Below, in pieces: positions 10,850 through 22,019 of a stretch of 64,000 nt of DNA. The notes under the pieces are model-generated. The model did not search any database. It was not told the origin of the DNA and saw only the letters and a list, made by a program, of their open reading frames with translations. The stretch covers positions 682,001 to 746,000 of the forward strand of contig JAMZAV010000166.1 of the NCBI GenBank assembly GCA_024449915.1. Direction: 5' to 3'. The position numbers and the translations under genes are program-made. This DNA comes from Sweltsa coloradensis. Taxonomy: Eukaryota > Arthropoda > Insecta > Plecoptera > Chloroperlidae. The first letter of the stretch is position 1; each line of letters begins with the position of its first letter.

Positions 10850-11424
10850 GATTAAAACGTATTTATGGCGACCGCTAGAAGTCAAGTTGGTATTATTACG
10901 AGAACGGGTACGGTAGTACTCTAGAGGGGGAGTACTCAAGAGTAGGCTACTCAAGATAGGGAGCGAGGCACCGTAATCAACAGATCGTCGAAGGGGAATA
11001 CAAATAACTGGGTTCGTGATTTTTTTTAAAATTACAAATGATTTTTGAAATTTAATTTTATTAATAATTACGTGATTGGGGATTGGTATCATGAAGGGTG
11101 GTGACTAGTGGCCGTTTTTTTTCGCCAAAATATTAAGAAACTTTAAACTTAATTGTATCGATGATTTTTTTTCAAAACAATCAAAATGTTATTTTTTGTG
11201 TTTATTTAAGAAGGCTGTCTGAATCTAGTAGAACTATAAAATACGTTTATGCGAAAGTACAATGTTTCCAATATGGCGCGTCCTACTATGGCATCAAAAC
11301 GTTTTATTTCCTAAAGATATCGAACCTTATACCTCATCGTTTTACTAACGCAGATCATTAAATAACTGAAAAGTGTGCTTCGCGTAATAGAATATATTCA
11401 TGTAAGTTGAACTTCTTTTCTACC
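10850..11424. other. No gene recognised; one word shared with other repeats
   Basis: Around 10910-10985 the minus strand reads cctcgctccctatcttgagt and ttgagtactcccc. This resembles 12368-12400 and 17976-17995 (gcttcgctccctactt), which suggests one more old dispersed repeat. Confidence 0.45.
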
Positions 11425-11520
11425 CGTCCGTGCGTGTGTGCGTCACATCTCACGATAAAAACGAACATAGTTGACCACTGAAATACGTTTTTTGTTGATA
11501 TTGCCTTGGAAGAAGAAGAA
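11425..11520 (-). repeat. Copy of dispersed repeat X
   Basis: The plus strand has cgtccgtgcgtgtgtgcg, tcacatctcacgataaaa and ttgttgatattgcctt, in the same order and spacing as 17755-17850 and as the reverse of 31095-31180. Non-coding. It is followed by a purine-rich GAAGGAAGG stretch. Confidence 0.65.
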
Positions 11521-11608
11521 GGAAGGAAGAAAGATAAGATGGAGAGAAAGAGAAGGAAGGATTATGAGAAGGACTGAAGGAGCTTTGCTCTCTCAAAGGG
11601 GATATGGC

Positions 11609-12260
11609 CAGTGGCGGCTCGTGAATTATATTGTGGGGGTACTCCAAAAGAAATGGGACGTTTCCCTAATAGTTGATGTGAACAGCAGAGCTCTCATGTT
11701 TTCGCATTTGAACTACTAATTTACCTAAATTAGAGTAACCTGTATCCGTCCATGTTTTATCGCCACCAAACAACAAACAAGGAAAACAGTAAAGCTTGTT
11801 TGTTTGTTCACAACCAAAGATCCATTCATTTCCTGTGTAAATATCTGCACGGAAATGTCGGCTGTACGACGCTCCCTTACTTACTGCCTTCTGTGTCATC
11901 AATCACCAATAACGGCGTTGGCCTTCCATTTTTCTTTGTTGTAGTCTTTTCTTCAAGAGAAAAACGATAAAAAAACGATACTTTTTATGTTCACAGAAAC
12001 TTGCACTAACACTTTCACTCATTATCGGTTAATTTTCTGGCAAGGTCACCGCGATCCCGCCTACGTTACGCATAGGGGAAGAGATTATATACAACTCCCG
12101 AACAAGTCCGAGCGTGTCACGTGGGAAGGGAACGCAACGTGAGCCAAGCTCGATGACGTGAGCCGTGACCCGAACAATGCCGAGCTGCGGCGAGCGTTGC
12201 CGAACGAGCCTCAGTGGACTCCAGCGTCGCAAAGCTACAGCTCGCAGTATGCGTGGAAAT
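11609..12260 (-). mobile_element. Internally deleted hAT DNA transposon (ZMYM1-like group)
   Basis: One end is at 11609 with cagtggcggctcgtgaat, the kind of terminal sequence carried by hAT elements of this group as I recall them. The transposase fragment reads towards this end and stops ~55 bases before it, so the central and C-terminal transposase (catalytic RNase H-like domain and dimerisation region) is gone. 12030-12240 is GC- and CpG-rich, as in subterminal regions. A matching inverted end (ccgccactg) was not found, so the right boundary is a guess. Confidence 0.65.
11666..11902 (-). pseudogene. hAT transposase fragment with TTF-type zinc finger
   Basis: A 78-codon frame. Residues ~13-77 match the TTF-type zinc finger at the N-terminus of ZMYM1-like/DUF4371 hAT transposases. 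Candidate zinc ligands are C31, C39, C42, H69 and H75, with family-typical words TNKLYCFPCLLFGG (34-47) and MRKHESSAVH (66-75). Transposases of this group are usually several hundred residues long, so this is a short N-terminal remnant. It ends at a stop followed directly by the element end. The first ~10 residues do not look like the family and may be read-through of flanking sequence. Almost certainly non-functional. Confidence 0.8.
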
Positions 12261-13760
12261 GAACCGATTTACTATTTTACTAGGGGTGTCTGCAGCTCTA
12301 ACCAGGGGCGGGGGCCGATCTACGCTGGATGAGATTTAATTTGTGTATCTTCTTTCTACCATGTGTTGAGTAGCTTCGCTCCCTACTTTGAGTACTCCCG
12401 TGCTCGTTGTCGACCTCCTCCAAGACGCGACGCAGAACATCGGCGTGTAAAAATCTGTTCAATAATATATCGAAGAATACTTTTCAAATACCGCGCAATC
12501 GAATCAACATTGTCCACATTCCATGTTTCCTATTTGGGTTTTAGCTCAGTCCCGGTTTCAAGAGAAAAAACAAGTTCACTTCTTTTGAACAAGGTTTGAG
12601 TCGTGTTCAAAAGATACGAAGCCTGTATTGTCATTTATCACACCATTCCGTAAAGTTTCCAAATCCAGGATAATAGGCTGTCCTGTCCCTATCCCGGACG
12701 AACAATATACGAGCCCTGCAGACGCAAGGATTTCCAATACCAATTTATCATGCTGTTATAGGTTGCCGCGTAGGCCATTAGTAATATTCACTTAACACCT
12801 TTTACCCTTGTTAGACACGTCACAATACTACTACCACACCTTCAGTATATACATGAATTTCATCACATATGTGTGTATATTATTTCAAAACTGGTCTGTT
12901 TTACTAAAGTTTCACTTTCAAATTATAAACAATACAAATATGTCATGTCATCATTAGGTATTTAAATTGACAGTATTACTCAAGGGTTAATTGGAAATAA
13001 ATCATCCAATACGTTTGATGGGCTTTGAAATGACCTCTGGGGGGATTATGTACGGTTGATGTTTTCAGTCAATAAAAACAATTCTGATGTGGATGGCTTT
13101 CAAAAGTAAGCCTCGAACAATAAATAAATTGCTTTGAGAGGATACAATAAAATGATTCAGTTCGTAACTAGCGTAATAGCTTATACCTTAAAATATATAT
13201 AATATATAGGATAAAAGGAAATACGCCAAATAAACTGAGTTTAATATATAGCGGAATTCTGCAACCAATATCTGAAACTAAAAGTATCTTTATATCGAAC
13301 ATAAAGCACACGTGTAAACTAATAATGGAAGTAGGGAATTATCTGGGAAGCATTAACACTTCATTAAGAATATAAGCTGTGTATTGTGTAACACACATCA
13401 ATATGATCATGAAATAAAACAAACTATTATTCATTGCTTAGTATTGAACGTGATTTTGGCAGACATGCCTGCCACTGCCAGTATGCCCACCGATAAGCCA
13501 TTAGCCTGCCGAACTATTCGATAAGGCAATAGCTTATGAGGGTGTAAATTATCCGGTACATTCATTTTAGAAATTCATTATGGATTTTATCTTTAATAAA
13601 ATTATTAAACACAAGATAAAAAGCTCAGGTGAAAATTTACTCAAACTTAAAATATCAGAATAATATAATAAGATAAAACATTTTCAGATGATTAATTCTT
13701 TGAGACAAAATAACGGCTTGGGATCCCGGAAGTTTTGGTGGCGATTGTGTTGTGTTTGCT
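12261..13760. other. No gene recognised; possible second transposon end near 12304
   Basis: At 12304 the words caggggcgggggccgatc and tctacgctgg resemble hAT-type termini, but no partner end was found. 12600-13700 is plain AT-rich DNA. Confidence 0.4.
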
Positions 13761-13764
13761 GTGC

Positions 13765-13789
13765 GGGGGAGGGGGAGGGGGAGGGGGGA
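13765..13789 (+). other. Potential G-quadruplex-forming run
   Basis: Four tracts of at least five G separated by single A bases (gggggagggggaggggg, then agggggg). This fits the G(3+)N(1-7) rule for four-tract G-quadruplexes with very short loops. It is an isolated G-rich island in AT-rich DNA. Confidence 0.85.
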
Positions 13790-13894
13790 GTAAGCCTGAA
13801 CACGAAGCTGGAGTTGTTCAAAGTTTTGAATCACGTTCAATTGGCCATTATAACGAATCAATAATTATTGTGTGCTTTCATTTCATTTTACTCG

Positions 13895-14042
13895 TATACT
13901 CAAACCGTGTCTTACATGGCCCAGTACCTGAGCGAGACCCTTTCATTTCCTAGGGATTATCCATTGACTGCAAGCCGGAGTGAATGTAATTAAAAGAAGG
14001 GTCGCTCAGGTACTGGGCCAAGTAAGACACGGTTTGAGTATA
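13895..14042. mobile_element. Foldback / MITE-like element with ~48 bp arms
   Basis: Left arm tatactcaaaccgtgtctta...cccagtacctgagcgaccc-like is matched in reverse by gggtcgctcaggtactggg...taagacacggtttgagtata, with a few mismatches and a ~50 base centre. It could be a TA-flanked element (ctcaaacc at the ends). No coding capacity. The family was not seen again in the window. Confidence 0.88.
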
Positions 14043-14287
14043 GAGTAGATCATCGTTGTTGATGCTTGCCGAGAACTTGAACGAGTTAAGAATTCAAGAA
14101 GTGCTCGGGGTCTAACAGAAGGATGAATTAAGATGGTCGAGAAGTAATTGGTGAAGGAGCTCGAGTAATGGGATTGGCTGTGGCAGCGGCAGATAACGAA
14201 GGATGAGTGAGTAGGTTGTAACCCCACCCCATTTACCCTCTGGTTATGTTTATTTTTGGACAAAAGAGTATAAACCAAGACGCAGTG

Positions 14288-14415
14288 GTATGAATCAAGG
14301 TCCTCTAGATCTCCGCCACCTGGCGGAGGCTCGTCTAACTCGCTCGTGTGGCCACTAACCTAGAGAGTTAGACGATCCTCCGCTAGGCGGAGATCCAGCA
14401 GACCTTGGTATGGAT
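14288..14415. mobile_element. MITE-like foldback with probable 8 bp target duplication
   Basis: Arms caaggtcctctagatctccg... (14296) and its reverse ...cggagatccagcagaccttg (ending 14407) frame a centre with tcgtctaactc/gagttagacga. Inside each arm is a second small palindrome (ctccgccacctggcggag). It is flanked by gtatgaat and gtatggat (7 of 8 the same), which would fit an 8 bp target duplication of hAT type. The word caaggtcctctagatggcgg recurs alone at 17354. Confidence 0.8.
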
Positions 14416-15145
14416 GGGTTCACGCTCATCGCCACCTTAATTCTTGTTTTGACTGTTGGTTATGCCCAGTTGCACTTTAGTTTAGGTGTAACAAAACTTA
14501 ATTTACTAATTTTCATTTTTGTACAGGCGATTTGCTTTATTATTGATTGATTGTGATTGATGCCAAAACTCAATCAAGTTAGTTATGAATAATAATTATA
14601 TAACTTGAACCATGCACATCGAGAAATTGAATAGCTGACAATTTATTAAATGAAGGCATTCTTCCTATTATCAGTTAAAATGTTTCGTAAACACTGACAA
14701 AAACAACTACACAATGTACAAAATGTAATACAGCAAACATTCTAAATAATGAAAGAATAAATATTTATGAATAATGAATATAAACGATCTTTTATAACGT
14801 TTACTTTTGGGTTAACAAACAAATTTTTTACATAATATCTGTAACAATAATAATAGATTTGAGTATTGAAAATAAGACAAGGAATTCCAAATTTAAAAAA
14901 AATACAAAATAAAGAAAATACCATCGATTTTATTTATTAATTACCACCGTAAAATATATTATACAATGACAACTTCGGTGTAATTTTCTTATTCGTTATT
15001 TAAAATTCGAACCCTGAAATTGAAAATTGTACAAAAGGTTCATCCAAACGTTTAAGTCTTGATAAAGATACAAAATTCAAGGAAGGAACAAGATATAATA
15101 TACATCATAAAGTTAATTGTCTGTGCGATAGGCATCAACCATCCA
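14416..15145. other. No gene recognised
   Basis: AT-rich DNA with no repeat or coding motif identified. Confidence 0.45.
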
Positions 15146-15240
15146 ATTATTATCCGCATGACACCACTCTACTCCTGACCACGCCCGTCGGTTGCTTAAC
15201 TTCTGTGTTCGAGTGGGAACCGGTTAAACGACCGTGGCAA
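15146..15240 (-). pseudogene. Degenerate 5S rRNA-derived sequence
   Basis: On the minus strand: gccacg..., accggttcccactcgaac, acagaagttaagcaacc, gacgggcgtggtcagg and gagtggtgtcatgcgg. This follows eukaryotic 5S rRNA in order: the CCACG region, ACCGGTTC, GAAGTTAAGCAAC (internal promoter A box), the CGGGC/GGTTAG region (intermediate element), and GATGGGTGACCGCC (C box). The A-box part is well kept, while the C box and both ends are altered. It is therefore a pseudogene or the head of a 5S-derived (SINE3-type) retroposon. No 5S tandem repeat unit surrounds it. Confidence 0.65.
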
Positions 15241-15594
15241 ACTTCTGGCTAACAAAGCGGCTGTGAAATAAATGCTAAAACTCATCTGGCCTTTATTATC
15301 GTTGTTGTGAATGAGATAAGAAGACGCTTTTTAGGCACAATATGATACTATCATTGATACTATTATACTAGCGTGAAAATTGACATGCTATTATATCGAT
15401 TTAAAAAATTAAAATTTCGAAAATAAGTGGCTCCACGCTGAGATCTTAGTATTGAACTACAAGTTAATTGTGTTCAAAAATTTCAAAGTGAGCATAATAA
15501 TGTGTCATGTTATTGTATCAATTGAAAGCATTTTTACCGGCGTTCTGGAAAGTAAATAAAAACAAAAAAAGTAAATATTGTATTAGAGCGCAAT

Positions 15595-15960
15595 TAGTTG
15601 AATTTGGTGATATTTAAGTTGTACCCCTTGTACAATTTTAGAAACAACTGGCGCAGATGTGTGAACTTTTCCATACTGGGTAGGACATGGCTTCTGTACG
15701 ACTTTGGGCTTAGGCTATGCTGGTTGCCAATACCTTGCGAATGCGAGTCCCTGAGGCATAAGTTGCGTTCAATAGTGACTGTTCATCCGATCTAGCTCAG
15801 CAAAATACTCCAAAATTAATCTCTGGAGAAAACCCAAGTGTTCCGGATTCAATATCAAGGTAATCCGATGGTCAGCCAGCTCATCTAGCTCGCGCAGGGT
15901 AAGTGATTGAGACGTGAAATTTGCGCCGTATTTATGAATAAAGGTAGCATCCTTGCTAAA
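15595..15960 (-). pseudogene. Possible frameshifted coding relic or terminal exon, unrecognised
   Basis: GC content is higher than the flanks. On the minus strand an open stretch (15769-15954) reads LTLRELDELADHRITL and NPEHLGFLQRLILEYF before a TGA. In the next frame translation stays open to 15595, including SLSPKSYRSHVLPSMEKF. A splice-acceptor-like tttgatatatttag sits just upstream at ~15955-15968. Two adjoining open frames with plausible composition suggest an old coding segment with one frameshift. I do not recognise the family, and chance cannot be excluded. Confidence 0.22.
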
Positions 15961-16579
15961 TATATCAAAAATACATAAATGATAATAAGGAATTAAAATT
16001 ATGCAAGTGTAAGCTTTAAATGTCATTATGTCTGGAGCAAGCGGAACGAGTGCTTTCTCGGAGTTATTAATATATTGCAATGCATTGATTCTTAACTTTA
16101 TTTTCAGGTATCTAATGGTTGATGGCAGGTACTAGTTCAAATAGGTATTATAGTTTTATGTCACAGTGTAGCATGTGACGGATGGGAACACTATTATTGA
16201 ATTGAAACCGTTTTAATATAATGGAAATTGAATATTCCTCGTCCATGTGCTGAACTTTATTATTTAAAAAATTAAAGTATAACATAGGTAGTAACTTTAC
16301 CAATACAAATCATTGGCCTTTTCACTGTTATTTATACATAATATTTTTATTTAAAAGGTGATATTTCGAAAAAAACCACAACAGACAAGACAAAAAACAT
16401 TTCCCCAAAAATTATAAATATGGCAGTGTATTAGTACCAAATTATTAACAAAAATGATTTTTATGAATAAAAATAAAAATACCAAAAAAACAAAACATTA
16501 AATTGACATATTAAACAGTTGGTGTATGAAATAAAACTATTGATCTAGTGATGAAATTGATGGACAGAAACTCTTCCAA

Positions 16580-17290
16580 ATGGCTGGATAATTGAGCGAG
16601 CGAAGCGAGCGTCTCCACTTGACTCTTATGGCTCGAATGTCTGGGTTTTTTTTTTTTTCTGTTACTGCTTCGATACAGGTCGCACCGTTTCTCTGATCGA
16701 CCTGAAATTTTGCACACATGTACATACCACCTAGGCGGGTTGCTGTATAGTTTTGTGGCAAAATCGTTCAAAAAGTTACAAAGTTACATTAAAGTTAATC
16801 ACAAGTTTTTTTTTCAAACTAAACGGCGACAAAATCTGAGGTGGCCAAATCATTTAGAATGTCCGTCCGATCACGAATATGTTATTTTTATTTTGATCCG
16901 ATAAGTAGTGTAGATGGAAATTACATAATAACAAAGTCCCGTTACCATGGCAACGGAAAGTCGCGCAGCTTTTTCGGCTCATGATAGCGGTCGAACGGAG
17001 GCTCGGATTGAGTTGAAATTTTGACCATCCGCAAGTTTCGTTCCCGATTGAATGCCATTAGTTTTGTGGCAAAATCGTTCAAAAAGTTATAAAGTTACAT
17101 TAAAGTTAATCTAAAGTTTTTTTAAAAAACTAAACGGCGACAAAATCTGAGATAGCCAAATCATTTAGAATTTTCGTCCGGTCACGAATATGTTAATTTT
17201 ATTTTGATCCGATAAGTAGTGTAGATAGCAATTACATTTTAACAAAAGTAACGTTACCATGGCAACGAAAAGTCGCACAAGAATTCTGGT
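16580..17290. mobile_element. Element with an internal 311 bp tandem duplication
   Basis: Starts with gagcgagcgaagcgagcg and tctccacttgactc, like the minus-strand start of the 1989-4725 units (gtctccattcaactc). The block agttttgtggcaaaatcg ... gataagtagtgtagat ... ttaccatggcaacg occurs at 16749-16965 and again from 17060 to ~17275, period 311. Between the blocks lies tcggattgagttgaaatttt. Non-coding. The right end was not found. It may be another non-autonomous rolling-circle-type element. Confidence 0.7.
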
Positions 17291-17689
17291 CACTATGTAC
17301 TGCCACCTAGAAGTAATCAACAGTTAAAATAGTTTTCCCAAAGAAATGATGTCAAGGTCCTCTAGATGGCGGTGGATTTTATCCATTCTCTCCTATTTTA
17401 CAAATTTTCAGCTAAATCGGTCAAGACCTTAAAGACTTATTGGTATGTTACATTATGGGAATGTCGTACTCGGGTCGTGTTGCACGTGCCGGTGCTCGCT
17501 CAACAACGCGTCCAACTGAGCGTTTTGCTAGTTAACACTAGGCACACTGATTGTATATTGGCCACACAGGAAATCAAACCAGCTTTTTTTAATTGTTAAT
17601 TTGTTTGATAAAGACTTCTGTAAAGAAGTCGAAATATCACCTTTTAAATAAAGATATTATGTATAAATAACAGTAAAAAGTCCAATGAT

Positions 17690-17933
17690 TTGTGTTCGTA
17701 AAATGTACTGAACTCTTGCTTCATGAATATCACTTTTTTCTGTCCCTCCTTTCGTCTGTTCGTCCGTGCGTGTGACACGTCTCACGATTAAAACCAAACA
17801 CGACGTCCGATTGACCTGCGTTTGTATTTTGACATTGTCCTTCAACCAGGATGACACAGAAGGTTTTTGGTGATCCTGTGGTCATGGGGGCGGGGCTAGT
17901 TTCAATGTACAGAAACCCGGCACCTCCACCATT
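17690..17933 (-). repeat. Copy of dispersed repeat X, starting with the tRNA-Ala-like word
   Basis: On the minus strand it opens ggtggaggtgccgggt (17933-17918), then ttctgtgtcatcctgg, aggacaatgtcaaaat, caggtcaatcggacg, aatcgtgagacgtgtc and cacacgcacggacg. The order matches 31014-31190. A minus-strand frame (17730-17969) is open through it, with words NTNAGQSDVVFGF and HTHGRTDERR. I do not recognise it as a protein family. Confidence 0.7.
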
Positions 17934-18033
17934 AAGTAAGGTAAAGTACAGAACAAGCGAAGAACACAACTGTAAGCTTTGCTCCCTACTTGGGGAATTC
18001 CGCGTACCCGCGTGCGGCCGTGCTTGTTACAAT

Positions 18034-18660
18034 CTATAAGATAGGGCATGCTCACGATGTCAGTGTAATAAATCGTCTCTAAGCCATCAGCCCCAAAGTT
18101 TCCATGCTATAGAACATTAGAACGGCGGGCGGTACGTTGGTCAAATTCGCTTAAGAACCCTTTATTACTTAAGTTGTCCGAGTGTATAATGTACGAGCTC
18201 CGCGAAAGAAGTAGAGTGTTGAATTAGGGCCCTTTTTCCTACGTTGCCGCAGAGAAAATCTTCACACTGAGAATTGACCCCGGTTTCCTCCCCCCCCCCC
18301 CACACCGTTCTTAAAGTCGGCAAGCGGGATTACGGACCGTGTATATTGAATTGCCTGACAAACTTTGATTCTCGTCACGCTAAATTGAACTAAATAATAG
18401 AATATCATGAAACAAACCGTTGGTGCTGGCTGGCTAGTGTGCTACCCCCGATATACTCTTATTCTGGTGGTCACTGGCTTTTATAATTACATGGTTTCCA
18501 TCCATCAAAGACCAGGAGAGTCCTTTGACATTCCCGACCAACTATCCCCATTTCCTGTACTCTCACACTAAAGAGGAACAAAATATATTCGCTATAGTCA
18601 GATTTTATCGCGAAAGACCATTGAGGTGTGTATACATGAAAACGTTACCGATATTGGTGG
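18034..18660. other. No gene recognised
   Basis: Mixed composition with a C12 homopolymer at 18290-18301. No coding or tRNA-like signal. Confidence 0.45.
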
Positions 18661-18664
18661 TTCA

Positions 18665-18840
18665 TGCGTAACACGGGAATGTCACGAGTGCGATCGCGCC
18701 ACCGTGAACCCCGACTGAAAGTTTTTCGGAGGCTTTCTTCAATCGTTAATGTGAATGCAAGAGAATGAGTCCTAGGACATACCTAGTCAGACATCTGAAG
18801 ACGAGACAGCATTGCACTCTTGGCAGGTTTCCCACGAAAA
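18665..18840 (+). mobile_element. Diverged SINE family B body
   Basis: Order of words: gaaccccgactgaaag, ttcggaggctttcttc, aatcgttaatgtgaatgc, aatgagtcctagg, gcattgcactcttgg. It follows 60600-60780 and 6465-6605 but with many differences. The tRNA head is weak or missing. Confidence 0.5.
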
Positions 18841-21800
18841 ATGTATAGGGTAGGCCTTTACAATTTTCTTTTGATCTAACGTTATGATCATGTGTTTAAC
18901 AAATTTATTTAAAACTATTGCTTGCTATCAAAATAGCTGTCGAAAAGCATTAAATTGTGTTACGTATAAAGCAGAAACAATGAACAGAGCCAACAAAGAT
19001 TATACCTCGTAAGCAGATACTCTTCACGCTTCTTGCCTTAAAAGTCAAGAAAGATAAACGTAGACTTAATTAATTATACTGAAATTCTTGATGAACTAGC
19101 TGAATTTGTATGTAAATATTGAGAAAGTTGTTTGTGTTTGAGTTTTTAATCTCATCATAACGTAAAATTATATGCGTATGTTTAACAATAGGCTTAAAAC
19201 ACATTTTTGGGTAAGAAGTTGGACACAACGAGAGCATGTACATAAACCTACTATTCAAACGTGTAGTTTATGTCATTTATGTTAGCAATTATGATCATTG
19301 TGAAAATATCTGTACTCAGTGCTCAAAATTGACAATTTTAACGATTTGAACATTGTTTTGCAGAAATTAATCACATAATATTTTGTGGGAGGTTAAAGTC
19401 AGTCCGTAGGGCTGGTTGGAACTGTAAGAACTGTAGGGTTGGGTGTTTTTGGTATCAGGGCGCCCGGGTGGCTATTAATTCCTAGCCCTGTCTGTACCAA
19501 ACCATCACAACGGATTTGTTCAAAACAGGAGTAGCGTTCGTCAATGTTTTTCTTCTAGTTTTTTCGCTTCTAAACAAAAACAAAAAAAGTGTATTTCCAA
19601 TGTTCTATCGTTGTAAAAAAAAAAACGGCTATTCATTCTGTTTGTTCGTTGTTTCGCTGACGCAAACAGCAGAAAATGAAAATAACATCCTAAAGATGGA
19701 AATAACGATGGTTAGGTGAGGTTCAATTATTGTTGTGTATATTGTGAAATATTTGCATCATTAGGTACACCTACTTGCTAAAGTACGTTTGACGTGCTAT
19801 CTATCTTTTATCTTGTATATATTCTTATTTATTACATACAAATACAAAGTTTAGGAAAAATTACAACTACAAATTAGTAGAAATTGAGTTCTATTTCAGT
19901 TGTTATGGAATTGTCATTCAACAATCAACATAACACATTAAATATTTAAAATGTAATATTTTATAAAGCGAGTTGATCGATAAATTGGTACAAACGTGCT
20001 AAGTGAATGTGAGTGTTTGTCGGGGTGCAGTGCCAAATAGTCGTTCCTTATATAAGTGGTGAATGGTGATGATATTTTCCAAAACACTGAGCTTCATCTC
20101 TTAGCTAAGATGAAAGCTCCTGAAATCACACTCATCATCGGAAACAGTAGTTTTCGCCTTATGATTATCGACTGTACTTTCGCCATATTACGTCATAGTA
20201 TAATCATTATGACGTCACGTGAGCATAGAGTTTAACGCATACACGAGCATCGACTTTCCGCCTCGGAAATACACGATTGAATGGTGTTTGTTGATTTTCC
20301 TTTGTTAGCTCAAAACCCCAACGCTCGATATTGTCAATAGAAAGTGTGTTCAGAGTATTTGTGCAGTTGTATCTGTCACAATAAACGAACCGGGACAATA
20401 ATACTAAACCAGACTAGAACTTAAAACACACCAGTTTATTTAAAAGGCCTGAACTAGCAGGTTTATACCAAGTATAAACAATGAACACTACAAAAATAAC
20501 TCCAATATTGATATTTCGCAAATTAATCAATTCCACTCAAAGAACTCAATGCGTTTTTTTTTTTTTTTTATAAAATACTCGCAAATCTTTTTATTTGTCG
20601 CGGCTGGCAAAATTGTTTGAAATTCATTTATTCTCAGGGATGAGTTTGTAATTGACTTTAATTCCCCTCTATAAACACTAGCGTAAGGTAATGAAAAGGA
20701 TGTGTTCTGACAGTCAACGTAGAGAGTGTTTCTGCAACTATGTGTTTGTGTAGAGGGCTGGATGATTCTAAGAGTGTTATGTAGTAGCGAAATCGGTTTA
20801 ATTTTTGTATCTTTAAGGTAGTACATACAAAATTGACAAGATAATATGGTACAAAATAAAACAATACAACAATTGACACAGGCAGCGGTTAGGTGCTAGA
20901 ATGACATTGTTATATCGAACCTCGCTGTTTTTAAACTTGTCTGCCTTATAAATTATAAGTAAACAAAATAAAGATTATATTATATTGTTTTGTTATTATA
21001 TACAACTTATCCAAGTTCAAAAAGTGCTCGGAGGAATAGGCGGAATCTAAAACTACAAAATCACTTCAACGTGAGTATGGGTGTAGATTACAAATTGCGC
21101 TTGCACGACTAATTACTGATTAATAAATTACATTGCAAATTACGAGCTCGGACAACTTTTTTTAACAATGTTAAATGCCCATTTAAAAATACGCTTGATC
21201 GTCAAATCCAGATAATTTCAAATACAGTATGGACCGCTTTTTGACCTTTAATTTGCATTCATAGAATCTACATTTTTTGTAGGTTGTTCAAAAAGAATGA
21301 GTGCATGTCGCTATCAGAGCACATTTTGACATTTCAAATAATTGTCTCTAACACAAAATTGGGTAATTACTACAATTTAACTGTTTGGTGTTATATTTAC
21401 GGTCAGTTAACAAGAAAACTAAGCAATATTTAAAAAAATGACCTTTGATTTCGCATATTACAATGACATTTTGGTGCAAACCACAACCCCATAGGACAAA
21501 CTATAACTTAGAACTTCCCCAAGTGATCCTCTGCGATCTGCGTAAAAATCTGGTTTTCTAGAGCTCGTAATTACGGAACGAATAATAAAACACAATGGGT
21601 CAATATGGCCGAGCCCGAAAAATCGCGATTGAAATTTACAAAAAAAGTCGGCTAGGCACGTTTGTCAATTAAAACACGTGAAGTACGCATATCAGTTTAA
21701 ATGACCACGTAGGCTCTATGAATGGCTCTATTGATTTGTTTTGGAAGTTTGTATTTTCTTTCCATCTTGATTTTCTGGTATCGGAAGTTGAGACTGCAAC

Positions 21801-21959
21801 CTGTGTCGTGGGCTTAGCTTAGCGGGACGTGCTTCCGTGTAGTAACTAAGTGAATGAACGCCGCACAGAGCTATCTCACACAACGAACGAACCCACATGT
21901 GCAGGAGAGACAACGGAGAAGGCTCCATACCAATGTATAATTCACGTTTTCGAATTTAA
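18841..21959. other. No gene recognised
   Basis: About 3 kb of AT-rich DNA. Open frames up to 99 codons (20527-20826) carry no motif and include a poly-T/poly-Lys artefact. A perfect TGACGTCA is at 20210, not unexpected in a window this size. Confidence 0.5.
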
Positions 21960-22019
21960 TTACTTGGGAAACACTCCCCTTAATGAAATTCGTCACATTT
22001 ACCGGACATTCTCTTTACA

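Noticed and set aside
16511..16771. Overlapping minus-strand frames around a poly-T tract
   Set aside because: Lysine runs come from the poly-T tract and the rest is repeat sequence.
17730..17969. 79-codon minus-strand frame as a gene
   Set aside because: Lies inside repeat X. No ATG context or family match; kept only as a note on that repeat.
20210..20217. Perfect CRE palindrome TGACGTCA (also at 54677)
   Set aside because: About one is expected by chance in 64 kb, and there is no promoter context.
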